Positions 1-7,134 of a stretch of DNA of 16,112 nt are shown in pieces. The position numbers and the translations under genes are program-made. Origin of the DNA: Clostridiales bacterium UBA5888 (GTDB taxonomy: Bacteria; Bacillota; Clostridia; Oscillospirales; Oscillospiraceae); NCBI GenBank assembly GCA_002431965.1, contig DJEW01000022.1, positions 1 through 16,112 on the forward strand, given 5' to 3'. Within the stretch, counting starts at the first letter, position 1. Each line of letters begins with the position of its first letter. Below the pieces are notes generated by a model. It saw nothing but the letters and a program-made list of their open reading frames with translations. It was not told the origin of the DNA and ran no database searches.

Positions 1-7
1 CCGCCGT

Positions 8-35
8 CGAAAGCCTTGGTATACCAAGGCTTTCG
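8..35. repeat. Perfect 28-bp palindrome downstream of the LCP gene
   Basis: Positions 8-35 are a perfect inverted repeat (arms 8-21 and 22-35, centred on TA at 21/22) that could extrude a long hairpin. It lies beyond the 3' end of the minus-strand LCP gene, but no T-run follows it on either strand, so it is not a textbook intrinsic terminator. On the minus strand it runs directly into GCTTTCGACGGCGG, a 14-mer also found after the terminator hairpins at 14913-14926. It may be a 3'-end structure protecting or ending the LCP transcript, a dimeric regulator site, or a small dispersed repeat. Confidence 0.6.
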
Positions 36-40
36 GTAAC

Positions 41-66
41 AGCATTTTGAACGCTTTCAAAATGCT
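41..66 (-). terminator. Hairpin after the LCP gene, possible weak terminator
   Basis: Arms 41-51 and 56-66 form an 11-bp perfect stem around a CGCT loop. The hairpin begins 46 nt past the stop codon of the minus-strand LCP gene, where a terminator would be expected. The stem carries A/T runs (TTTT and AAAA) inside the arms, but no U-tract follows. Termination may therefore be weak, factor-assisted, or dependent on the second palindrome at 8-35. Confidence 0.45.
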
Positions 67-112
67 CGGCGCTTGGGATTTCAAATTCAATTGTCAATGC
101 ACGCTCTTGCGC

Positions 113-1273
113 TCATCCGCCGTAGCCGTACTGTGCGGCGGCGGCAGCCATGTCGGCTTCCGCTGCGCCGATGTAGTACCATCCGCCCGCAACCTCGCGC
201 GTGCAGCCGTAGCCGTATATATCGTTGTACATCACGTTCAGGTCGCTTGCGGTGATCTCCTGCACATAGGGGTTGAGGTGCTCGTTTATCATGTTCAGCC
301 AGTCATAGAGCACGATAACCGCATAGCTGTAACCGCCGATCGTCTTCGGCGCGTTCGGCATAGTGTAAAAGCCGATGTCCTCACTCCTGCACATGAGCGC
401 CTGACGCATGAAGTAGGCGATGTTTTTCGCGCTAAGGTCGGTCACAAGCGAGTCGGAGAGAATGTCAAGCACCTTGCCGACGTTCGGAATGTTGCCCAGC
501 GATATGAACTGATCAAAGCATGCCTTGAGAAACTTGTGCTGCATATCTATGCGCCCGATGTCCGCGCTCGCATACCCCGCGCGGTAGCGCACCAGCGTCA
601 TTGCCTCGATGCCTGTCAGATGCGCCTCGCCCGCAGGCTTGGATATATACATATCCTGCCACACATCGTCGTATTCTATCGGCTCATCAAGATACATGTC
701 TATGCCGCCCACAGCGTCCACGACCTTGACGAATGCATCCAGATCTATGAGCGCGTAGCAGTCCACCTCAAAGCCGACGATATCTTTCACGCGCTGCCGC
801 AGCGCGTCTATCCCGCTTTTGCCGAGCTGCTCGGCGTTATAGTATACGGCGTTTATCTTGCGCATGTCTCCGTCCATGTTCAAAAGTGTGTCGCGCGGAA
901 TGCTCACAAAGTCCATTTTGTGCGTGTTTGTGTCCACACGGCCGACGACGATCGTGTCCGTGTGCCCGGTGTACATGTCAATGCCAGCCAGCAGCACCGT
1001 GTACACGCCGTCGTGCCGCTCGTTGTCGGGCGCGACGCCGCTGTCCAGCACCGGCGTCGGCGTGGGGGACGGCGTCGCGGCGGCGGCATTGACCTCCGCC
1101 ACGGCACTCTCCCCGGATTGCAGGGCTGTCTGCTGCGCGGCGGACTTTTCCTCCGCGCGCAGCGGCGCCTGCTCCCAGAGAAAGTACGCCGCGATCCCCG
1201 CTGCCAGCAGCAGCGCGATCACTATGAGTATTATTATAAACGCCTTTCCGGCGCCGTGCTTTTTCTGATGCAT
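113..1273 (-). CDS. LCP (LytR-CpsA-Psr) family cell-wall polymer ligase
   Basis: LCP proteins are membrane-anchored phosphotransferases that attach lipid-linked wall teichoic acid, capsule or secondary wall polysaccharide to peptidoglycan. The 386-residue protein has a short basic N-terminus, one membrane segment at about residues 11-33, a Pro/Ala/Thr-rich linker to about 85, and an LCP core at about 91-255. Visible landmarks are LLAGID (94-99), TDTIVV (105-110), SIPRDT (124-129, with R127 and D128), KINAVY (139-144) and the arginine cluster RYR at 229-231 plus R241, which in the family contacts the polyprenyl pyrophosphate. The remaining 130 residues are a less conserved extracellular tail ending in Ala and Gly-Tyr residues. 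The ATG at 1273 is preceded by AAGGTGAG at good spacing. It follows the acyltransferase gene by 46 nt and has its own likely promoter. The family is confident; the specific polymer is unknown. Confidence 0.93.
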   Translation of the reverse strand: MHQKKHGAGKAFIIILIVIALLLAAGIAAYFLWEQAPLRAEEKSAAQQTALQSGESAVAEVNAAAATPSPTPTPVLDSGVAPDNERHDGVYTVLLAGIDMYTGHTDTIVVGRVDTNTHKMDFVSIPRDTLLNMDGDMRKINAVYYNAEQLGKSGIDALRQRVKDIVGFEVDCYALIDLDAFVKVVDAVGGIDMYLDEPIEYDDVWQDMYISKPAGEAHLTGIEAMTLVRYRAGYASADIGRIDMQHKFLKACFDQFISLGNIPNVGKVLDILSDSLVTDLSAKNIAYFMRQALMCRSEDIGFYTMPNAPKTIGGYSYAVIVLYDWLNMINEHLNPYVQEITASDLNVMYNDIYGYGCTREVAGGWYYIGAAEADMAAAAAQYGYGG

Positions 1274-1295
1274 GCTCTCACCTTCCGAGTGTGAT

Positions 1296-1323
1296 ATTAT
1301 AATACTTTGTCAGAAATAATCAA
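1296..1323 (-). promoter_or_regulatory. Likely sigma-A promoter for the LCP gene
   Basis: On the minus strand, TTGATT (1323-1318) and a consensus TATAAT (1301-1296) lie 16 bp apart, 22 nt upstream of the LCP start codon. The -35 box overlaps the stop codon of the acyltransferase gene. The LCP gene could therefore be transcribed alone as well as by read-through from the gene before it. Confidence 0.6.
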
Positions 1324-2420
1324 GTGGGACGCGGGCGGCTTTGCCGCAGGAACTGACGCATGTGCGCGTCCGCCTTCGTCCACGCGGCGGCGAGCGCCAG
1401 CGAGATCGCGCCGCAGGCAAAGAACAAAATAGGCTTGCACTGCTCAAGCGTGAGCCCGAAACGGTCAAGCAGCATGTACCCCGGGCGGATGACGTCCTGA
1501 TGGATAAGGTAAAACCCGGCGCTCATGTTGCCGAGAAACACGGTGACGCGGTTGGTGAGCAGCCGGGGAATAAGCCCCTTGCCCACGGCAAAGAGATAAA
1601 CCGTTACACCGGCAAACGGCAGCCACAGCACTGCCGAGCGGAACTGCTCCAACGCGAGGAAGCTGCGGCCGCCGTTAAATGTCCGCACGGCGGCAATGAG
1701 CAGCGCTGCCGCGCACAGCGTCATTACCGCGCTCTCGCGGCGGCTCTCGCCCTCGCCGGGGCGGCGGGTGAGGAAGATATAACCGAGGTTGCAGCCCACT
1801 GCAAAGTCGATCGCACGCACGGGCGGGAAAATGTACCCGAACCAGAAGGCAAAGCTTGAATAGTCCTCCCCGTACAGTGCGCGCCCCAGCGGCGCGGCGA
1901 GAGAGCACAGCCCTGTCTGCACGGCAAAAAGAACAACGCACGCCGCGATCGCTGTGATGCGCGAACGGTAGGCGCGGATGCACGCAAGTATGTACGGAAA
2001 GAGGAAGTACAGCAGCATGGACACCGAAAGGTACCACGCCGCGCCGTTGAGAGTGAGCGCGTACCTGGGCAGCCACGCCTGAACGAGCAGGAGGTTTGCC
2101 GCGGTCTCTGCAATGATGAATTCGACGGTCACGCCCGTGGAGCGGCGCGCATATATCTCCAGCGCGAGGATGGGCAGCATGGTCAGAATATGCAGAGGGT
2201 AGAGCTTCCACAGCTTTTTCAGCGAGAAGCGCAGACTGACCGCAGGGCTGAGCGAGGCGAAGCTGCGGTCATAATACCCGTAGAACATCAGAAACCCGGA
2301 CATAACAAAAAACAGGGACACGCCCCAGTACACAAGCTTTGTGATGTAGCAGTGGTGCGCGAATATGCACAGGCACGCGAGAAACCGCAGCGCCTGCATG
2401 GAGTCCATGCGTTTTTTCAT
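1320..2420 (-). CDS. Acyltransferase family 3 integral membrane protein (OafA/WecH-like)
   Basis: This 366-residue polytopic protein has the hallmark start of acyltransferase-3 enzymes: ALRFLA followed by AHH, giving R12 and H23 in the R-X10-H arrangement, then GVSLFFVMSGFLM. Family members carry acyl groups (usually acetyl) across or at the cytoplasmic membrane and O-acylate surface polysaccharides, peptidoglycan or lipids. About ten hydrophobic segments are visible, with a tryptophan/tyrosine-rich NGAAWYLSVSMLLYFLFP stretch in the middle. The length is close to the usual 340-380 residues for the stand-alone membrane domain, and no SGNH domain is fused to it. The ATG at 2420 has AAGGAG 10 nt upstream; a second in-frame ATG four codons later is possible. 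The LCP gene lies just downstream, suggesting a shared role in wall polymer modification. The substrate cannot be told from sequence. Confidence 0.88.
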   Translation of the reverse strand: MKKRMDSMQALRFLACLCIFAHHCYITKLVYWGVSLFFVMSGFLMFYGYYDRSFASLSPAVSLRFSLKKLWKLYPLHILTMLPILALEIYARRSTGVTVEFIIAETAANLLLVQAWLPRYALTLNGAAWYLSVSMLLYFLFPYILACIRAYRSRITAIAACVVLFAVQTGLCSLAAPLGRALYGEDYSSFAFWFGYIFPPVRAIDFAVGCNLGYIFLTRRPGEGESRRESAVMTLCAAALLIAAVRTFNGGRSFLALEQFRSAVLWLPFAGVTVYLFAVGKGLIPRLLTNRVTVFLGNMSAGFYLIHQDVIRPGYMLLDRFGLTLEQCKPILFFACGAISLALAAAWTKADAHMRQFLRQSRPRPT

Positions 2421-2471
2421 GCGTACCTATCTCCTTGCGTGAGCGTAATGAAGAAAACAATACATATTCAT

Positions 2472-2500
2472 ATTATATATGACAGCGCACAAAAGCACAA
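2472..2500 (-). promoter_or_regulatory. Likely sigma-A promoter for the acyltransferase gene
   Basis: On the minus strand, TTGTGC (2500-2495) and a consensus TATAAT (2477-2472) are separated by 17 bp, about 50 nt upstream of the acyltransferase start. It lies in the AT-rich divergent spacer 2421-2613, back-to-back with the promoter of the plus-strand gene at 2614. Confidence 0.6.
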
Positions 2501-2547
2501 CAGAGAAAAGACAATGAAAAAATAATAAAAATTAACGAAACCTTTGA

Positions 2548-2576
2548 TTGTTATTTAATGTGAGCTGTGTTATACT
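2548..2576 (+). promoter_or_regulatory. Likely promoter for the small membrane protein gene
   Basis: TTGTTA (2548-2553) and TATACT (2571-2576) are 17 bp apart, with an extended -10 TG at 2568-2569. The start codon at 2614 lies 37 nt downstream of the -10 box. Confidence 0.6.
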
Positions 2577-2613
2577 GAATGCCGATTGAAACTATACGAA
2601 CTCGGAGTGGCAT

Positions 2614-3093
2614 ATGATTTCTTGGCTCACAGGTACGACTCTCGGCAAATTTGTCGCAACTTTTTTTATCTCCATGGTCCCGATAATCGAGCTGCGCGGC
2701 GGGCTGCCGTATGGCATAGGCTTCGGGCTTGACTATCCGCTGGCGCTTACGGCGGCAGTGCTGGGCAACATGGTGCCAGTGCCGTTCATCATCGTGTACA
2801 TCAGCCGCATATTCCATTGGATGCGCCAGCGTATGCCGAAAATGGACGCATTCATCACAAGGCTGGAGAACAAGGCGCACCTGAAGGGCGAAAAGGTCAA
2901 AAAATACGGTCCGATTGCGCTGCTGCTGTTTGTGGGTATACCGCTGCCCGGCACTGGGGCGTGGACCGGCGCGCTTATCGCGGCGCTGCTGGATATGAAG
3001 CTCAGGGAAGCCGCGCCGTGCATCTTCCTTGGCATCCTTATGGCGGCGGGGATAATCACTGCGGTAACCTTCGGCGTTATACATATCATATAA
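2614..3093 (+). CDS. Small membrane protein, COG2426 / Sm_multidrug_ex family
   Basis: This 159-residue protein matches the COG2426 family, often labelled 'putative small multi-drug export protein', whose true function is not established. Visible features are an N-terminal hydrophobic segment ending in the signature IELRGGLPYGI (about residues 25-35), a second segment (about 43-63), a basic cytosolic loop with RQRMPKM and LENKAHLKGEKVKKYG, the family motif VGIPLPGTGAWTG (about 108-120), and two more hydrophobic segments to the C-terminus. The length is typical for the family. The ATG at 2614 has GGAG (2604-2607) 6 nt upstream. The gene is monocistronic, with its own promoter and a strong terminator at 3107-3136. 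The family is confident. Transport of drugs should not be assumed, because the name comes from weak historical evidence. Confidence 0.88.
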   Translation: MISWLTGTTLGKFVATFFISMVPIIELRGGLPYGIGFGLDYPLALTAAVLGNMVPVPFIIVYISRIFHWMRQRMPKMDAFITRLENKAHLKGEKVKKYGPIALLLFVGIPLPGTGAWTGALIAALLDMKLREAAPCIFLGILMAAGIITAVTFGVIHII

Positions 3094-3106
3094 AAATGCC
3101 CTTTTC

Positions 3107-3148
3107 GCGGAGCGGAGGATGATTCTTCCGCTCCGCTATATTTTGTGC
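3107..3148 (+). terminator. Intrinsic terminator after the small membrane protein gene
   Basis: Arms 3107-3119 and 3124-3136 form a 13-bp stem with one G-T pair (3117/3126) around a TGAT loop. It is followed by a T-rich tract (TATATTTT) and lies 13 nt past the stop codon. It separates this gene from the glgA transcription unit. Confidence 0.85.
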
Positions 3149-3177
3149 TTGGAATTGACATGAAAATGATGTATAAT
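3149..3177 (+). promoter_or_regulatory. Likely promoter of the glgA-gtr transcription unit
   Basis: A perfect TATAAT lies at 3172-3177. The best-spaced -35 match is TTGGAA at 3149-3154 (17-bp spacer). A perfect TTGACA at 3155-3160 is only 11 bp from the TATAAT, too close for a standard sigma-A promoter. A transcript starting near 3184 would have a leader of about 64 nt before the glgA ATG. No operator or riboswitch is recognisable in it. Confidence 0.55.
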
Positions 3178-3235
3178 AAACTGATTATACAGAAGACATC
3201 GGGAGAGTGTGGGTCAGAGAGCTGAGATATTTAAC

Positions 3236-3240
3236 GGAGG
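3236..3240 (+). promoter_or_regulatory. Ribosome binding site that fixes the glgA start
   Basis: GGAGG with 7 nt to the ATG at 3248. It rules out the upstream in-frame GTG at 3209, which has no such spacing. Confidence 0.8.
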
Positions 3241-3247
3241 AAAAAAC

Positions 3248-4726
3248 ATGAAAAAGGAATTTCGTGAAATGCTCAACCAGCGCGGCAGGAAGGCGCTGCC
3301 GAACGTGCTCATTGCGGCGGCTGAGTGCGCGCCGCTTTCAAAGACCGGCGGACTTGCCGACGTTGTGGGCACGCTGCCCAAGGCGCTCGCGGCGCTCGGC
3401 ATCGACGCACGCGTTATCACGCCATACCACCGGATAATTAAAGAAAAATATGCCGACCGGGTGGAGCATATGTTCTATTTCTATGTCGATCTCGGCTGGC
3501 GGCACGAATATGTCGGCATTGAAAAGCTCGACCTTGATGGAGTGACCGTCTATCTTGTGGACAGCGAGCGTTACTTTGGCGACTGGATATACCGCGGCGG
3601 GTACAACGAGATTGAGCAGTACGCTTTCTTCTGCCGCGCGGTGCTCGACGCCATACCCAGTCTTGACTTCGCGCCCGACGTTGTCCACTGCAACGACTGG
3701 CACACCGCCATGATCCCCATGCTCGCGCGCACGCAGTACCCCGGCGCGATGCAGGAAAAGCTGAAATTCCTGCTGACCATCCACAACATCGCTTTTCAGG
3801 GCAAATGCGGCTTTGACTTTGTGCAGGATCTTCTGGGGATCGACTCGAAGTACTATACCGCTGAGTATATGGAGCTTTACGGCTGCGCCAACTTCCTCAA
3901 GGCAGGGTGCGTGTTTGCAGACAGGATAAATACCGTCTCGCCAAGCTATGCGTGGGAAATACGCACACCGTATTTTTCCGAGGGGCTGGACGGCATACTC
4001 AACGCCCGCGCGGACGATCTCTCCGGCATTATAAACGGCATAGACAAAAAGGTCTTCAACCCGAAAACAGACCCGCGCATCCCCGCACACTTTGACCGCG
4101 GGCATCTCAAGGGCAAGGCGCAGTGCAAAACCGCGCTTCAGGCGCGGCTTGGGCTGGAGCAGCGCGCGGACGTGCCGCTTTTTGCGATGGTCACGCGCAT
4201 GACGGAGCAGAAGGGCTTTGATCTTGTCACCTGCGCGCTCGATGAGCTGATGAGCCGCGAGGACATGCAGTTTGCACTGCTCGGCTCGGGCGAATACAGG
4301 TTTGAAGACTTCATGCGCGGCGCGGAGGAGCGCTATAAGGGGCGGCTGTGCGCATACCTGGGCTACAACGAGGATCTGGCGCACCTTGTCTATGCCGGCA
4401 GCGATTTCTTCCTCATGCCCTCACGCTTTGAGCCGTGCGGGCTGAGCCAGATGATCGCCATGCGCTATGGCTCGCTGCCGATCGTGCGCGAGACGGGCGG
4501 TCTGCGCGACACGGTCACGCCTTACAACCAGTATACCGGCGAGGGCAACGGCTTCTCATTTGCAAACTATGACGCATGGGAGCTGCGCGACGCCGTGCGC
4601 CGCGCTCTCGGCTGCTGGCAGAACGGCGAGACGATGCGCACGCTTATCTCAAACGCCATGCGCGCCGACTTCGGCTTTGAAATTTCAGCACAGGAGTACG
4701 CAAAACTGTACATATGCATGCTTTGA
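3248..4726 (+). CDS. glgA: Glycogen synthase (ADP-glucose type, GT5)
   Basis: GlgA transfers glucose from ADP-glucose to the non-reducing end of an alpha-1,4-glucan in the cytosol, building glycogen. The 492-residue protein shows the full GT5 GT-B architecture. The N-terminal Rossmann domain carries KTGGLADVVG (K32 onward), which binds the donor phosphates, and CNDWH with H152. The C-terminal Rossmann domain carries R317 and K322 in the TRMTEQKG stretch, which match the arginine and lysine that neutralise the ADP phosphates in known enzymes, and SRFEPCGLSQ with E395 and C397. The length is close to the usual 470-490 residues. The start at 3248 is chosen for its GGAGG. The last 13 nt overlap the next gene, suggesting translational coupling. 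No glgC, glgD or glgB is in the window, so ADP-glucose and branching must come from elsewhere. Confidence 0.96.
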   Translation: MKKEFREMLNQRGRKALPNVLIAAAECAPLSKTGGLADVVGTLPKALAALGIDARVITPYHRIIKEKYADRVEHMFYFYVDLGWRHEYVGIEKLDLDGVTVYLVDSERYFGDWIYRGGYNEIEQYAFFCRAVLDAIPSLDFAPDVVHCNDWHTAMIPMLARTQYPGAMQEKLKFLLTIHNIAFQGKCGFDFVQDLLGIDSKYYTAEYMELYGCANFLKAGCVFADRINTVSPSYAWEIRTPYFSEGLDGILNARADDLSGIINGIDKKVFNPKTDPRIPAHFDRGHLKGKAQCKTALQARLGLEQRADVPLFAMVTRMTEQKGFDLVTCALDELMSREDMQFALLGSGEYRFEDFMRGAEERYKGRLCAYLGYNEDLAHLVYAGSDFFLMPSRFEPCGLSQMIAMRYGSLPIVRETGGLRDTVTPYNQYTGEGNGFSFANYDAWELRDAVRRALGCWQNGETMRTLISNAMRADFGFEISAQEYAKLYICML

Positions 4727-7098
4727 ATGACGTTCAATACACCGTATACTTCGGCGGCAGCTATGCTGAGCACTGGTCGGAGAACTATGCGCTTTCAATA
4801 GAATATAAAAACCGCCGCGCCGTCGCTGCCCGCCTCGAAAACGGGCGCTGGCGCGCCGCCGGAGGCGATGAAGAGCTTGCGGCGCTCCTTGAGTCTGACA
4901 AGTGCCCGCCGCTCATGCGGCTGTATTTTGACGCGGCGGCGACGGCGTATCACGCGGCGCAGGACTGTCTGCGCCGCGGGCTGACGCTTGACCGGCTGCG
5001 CGAGTGCTTTTATGCCCAGAGCAACCCGCTCGTCGCGCCGGAGCTGCTGCGCCTTCTGATGGACGACTGCGGCTTTGCGATGAACGTGGCGTATAACGTT
5101 GTGACGCACTGCTGCGCGGACATCCGCGCGGACGGCGTGAGCACCGACGAGATGCATGCCCTGCAGCCGCGCACGGCGCACATCATCAGCCTTCTGCGCT
5201 CGGCGGCGATGTGCCGGCTGTCCGTGCTGTATGACAGCCGGCTCGACGGCTGCCGCCGTCCCGGCGGCGCGCTGCGCTGCGGGGAGACGGTTCGCCTTGC
5301 GTTTCGTGTGCTTGGCGGCAGCGTGCGCACGGCGGCGCTCACGGTGTACGGCGACGCTGGACGCACGGAGTATCCAATGGCGCGCGAGGGGCGGGACTAT
5401 GCCGCTTACTTCACCGCGCCCGGCACGCCGCAGGCGCTGTGGTTCTTTTTCCGCATCGAGACCGACGACGGCACGCACTGGCTCTGCCCGGATGCAACGG
5501 GCTTTATCGGACGCATATACGGACATGAGTGCGGGGGCTTCCGGCTGACGGTCGCGGCGGCGGATTTTGACACGCCCGCGTGGTTTCGCCGCAGCGTCAT
5601 GTATCAGATATTTCCCGACCGCTTCGCCTTCTCCGACGACGACACCGCAAAGCGCGGCGTGGAATACCATCGCGCTCTCGGACAGACGGCGGAGCTTCAC
5701 GCGAGCATCGATGAGCCTGTGCGCTGGCAGCCGCGCGCCTTTGAGCGCGACTACAGCCCGGATGATTTTTACGGCGGCACGCTGCGCGGCATAGAGCGGA
5801 AGCTGGGCTATCTTGAGGAGCTTGGTATCAGCGTGATATACCTCAACCCCATCGTCGAGGCGCGCTCCAACCACCGCTACGATGCGTCCGACTATATGCG
5901 TCCCGATCCCATCCTCGGCACGGAGGAGGACTTTGAGCGGCTGTGCGCCGCGGCGGCGGAGCGCGGCATGCGCATCATCCTCGACGGCGTGTTCTCTCAC
6001 ACCGGCGCGGACAGCATATACTTCAACCGCTACGGCAACTATCCGTCCGTCGGCGCGTGTCAGGGAGAGCAGTCGGAGTTTTATAACTGGTATGATTTCA
6101 GGCATTTTCCGGACGATTACCGCTGCTGGTGGGGATTCAAAGACCTTCCGGAGGTCAACGAGCTGAACACCGACTGGGAAAATTACGTTATCCTTGGGCA
6201 CAACAGCGTTGTAAAAACATGGCTGCGCCGCGGCGCGTCAGGATGGCGGCTCGACGTGGCGGACGAGCTGCCGGATGAGACGCTCTCGCTCATCCGCACA
6301 TCGGCAAAGCAGGAGAAGCCCGACGCGCTCATTCTGGGCGAGGTGTGGGAGGACGCAGTGATAAAAGAGAGCTACGGCAAGCGCCGCAGCTACGCGCTGG
6401 GCTGCTCACTCGACAGCGTGATGAACTATCCGTTCAGAAACGCCGTGCTCGCTTTCGCGCGCGGACATATGGATGCCTACGCCCTGCGCGACTTTCTCAT
6501 CGCGCAGCAGATGAATTACCCCAAGCCCATGTACTACTCGCTCATGAACCTTCTGGGCACGCACGATGTTGACAGGCTGCGCACGGCGCTGTGCGTGGAC
6601 TTCAATATCCGCGACCTCAGCCGGGAGGATCAGCTGAAGCTGCAATTTTCCGACGCGGCGCTCCGCCGCGCCGTGGAGCTGGAGCGGCTGTGCGCGCTCA
6701 TACAATTTGCCGTGCCCGGCGTGCCGAGCGTGTACTACGGCGACGAGCAGGGAATGTGCGGCGTGTGCGACCCATTCAACCGCCAGCCGTTCAAGCCGGG
6801 CGAGCGGGAGCTGCATGATTATTATGCCTATCTTGCCCATGAGCGCCGCGCGGCGGACGCGATGAGCACGGGCGAGGCCGTGTTCATGGCGGAAAATTCA
6901 GATGTGCTGATGATACTGCGCCATATCACCGGCGGCAGGGACGCTTTCGGCGCGGACGCGCGCGACGGGGCGTATCTAGCGGTGATAAACCGCGGGGACG
7001 CGGTGTGCGATTTCGCGGCAGACTGCACGGCAGCGGGGTGCGGCATATATAACGGCACGGTCGCCGCGCACAGTGGGCAGATCTTCGCTGTTAAATAA
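4714..7098 (+). CDS. GH13 alpha-amylase family enzyme (neopullulanase/cyclomaltodextrinase-like) with extra N-terminal domain
   Basis: GH13 enzymes cleave or transfer alpha-glucosidic bonds. The catalytic barrel begins near residue 296 (MYQIFPDRF) and keeps all four conserved regions: DGVFSH (D424, H429), GWRLDVAD with the nucleophile D514, ILGEVWE with the acid/base E543, and LGTHDVDR with H617 and D618. Residues of about 170-285 look like the beta-sandwich that precedes the barrel in neopullulanase-type enzymes; about 700-794 is the C-terminal beta domain. At 794 residues it is longer than the usual 580-650, because of about 165 unassigned, mostly helical residues at the start with many cysteines. 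No signal peptide is seen, so it probably works in the cytosol on glycogen or maltodextrins made by GlgA. The ATG overlaps glgA by 13 nt, and GGAG lies 17 nt upstream, so translation is probably coupled. The exact specificity is not determinable by eye. Confidence 0.92.
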   Translation: MHALNDVQYTVYFGGSYAEHWSENYALSIEYKNRRAVAARLENGRWRAAGGDEELAALLESDKCPPLMRLYFDAAATAYHAAQDCLRRGLTLDRLRECFYAQSNPLVAPELLRLLMDDCGFAMNVAYNVVTHCCADIRADGVSTDEMHALQPRTAHIISLLRSAAMCRLSVLYDSRLDGCRRPGGALRCGETVRLAFRVLGGSVRTAALTVYGDAGRTEYPMAREGRDYAAYFTAPGTPQALWFFFRIETDDGTHWLCPDATGFIGRIYGHECGGFRLTVAAADFDTPAWFRRSVMYQIFPDRFAFSDDDTAKRGVEYHRALGQTAELHASIDEPVRWQPRAFERDYSPDDFYGGTLRGIERKLGYLEELGISVIYLNPIVEARSNHRYDASDYMRPDPILGTEEDFERLCAAAAERGMRIILDGVFSHTGADSIYFNRYGNYPSVGACQGEQSEFYNWYDFRHFPDDYRCWWGFKDLPEVNELNTDWENYVILGHNSVVKTWLRRGASGWRLDVADELPDETLSLIRTSAKQEKPDALILGEVWEDAVIKESYGKRRSYALGCSLDSVMNYPFRNAVLAFARGHMDAYALRDFLIAQQMNYPKPMYYSLMNLLGTHDVDRLRTALCVDFNIRDLSREDQLKLQFSDAALRRAVELERLCALIQFAVPGVPSVYYGDEQGMCGVCDPFNRQPFKPGERELHDYYAYLAHERRAADAMSTGEAVFMAENSDVLMILRHITGGRDAFGADARDGAYLAVINRGDAVCDFAADCTAAGCGIYNGTVAAHSGQIFAVK

Positions 7099-7134
7099 AA
7101 AAGCAGAAATCACGGGAGAGGGGGACTGAATGCC

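Noticed and set aside
2614..3093. Calling the small membrane protein a drug exporter
   Set aside because: The family name is historical. Nothing in the sequence shows a drug transport function.
3155..3177. Perfect TTGACA and perfect TATAAT before glgA as a matched promoter pair
   Set aside because: The spacing is only 11 bp. TTGGAA at 3149-3154 gives a proper 17-bp spacing, so that pair was preferred.
3209..3247. Longer glgA with a GTG start at 3209
   Set aside because: GlgA proteins normally begin shortly before the KTGGL region, and the GGAGG at 3236-3240 serves the ATG at 3248.
4795..6201. Long open frames opposite glgA, the GH13 gene and the LCP gene (for example 4795-6201 minus, 3338-4384 minus, 47-1294 plus)
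   Set aside because: They lie wholly antisense to genes with clear family motifs and read as low-complexity Arg/His/Val/Ala-rich protein, as expected from GC-rich third positions on the other strand.
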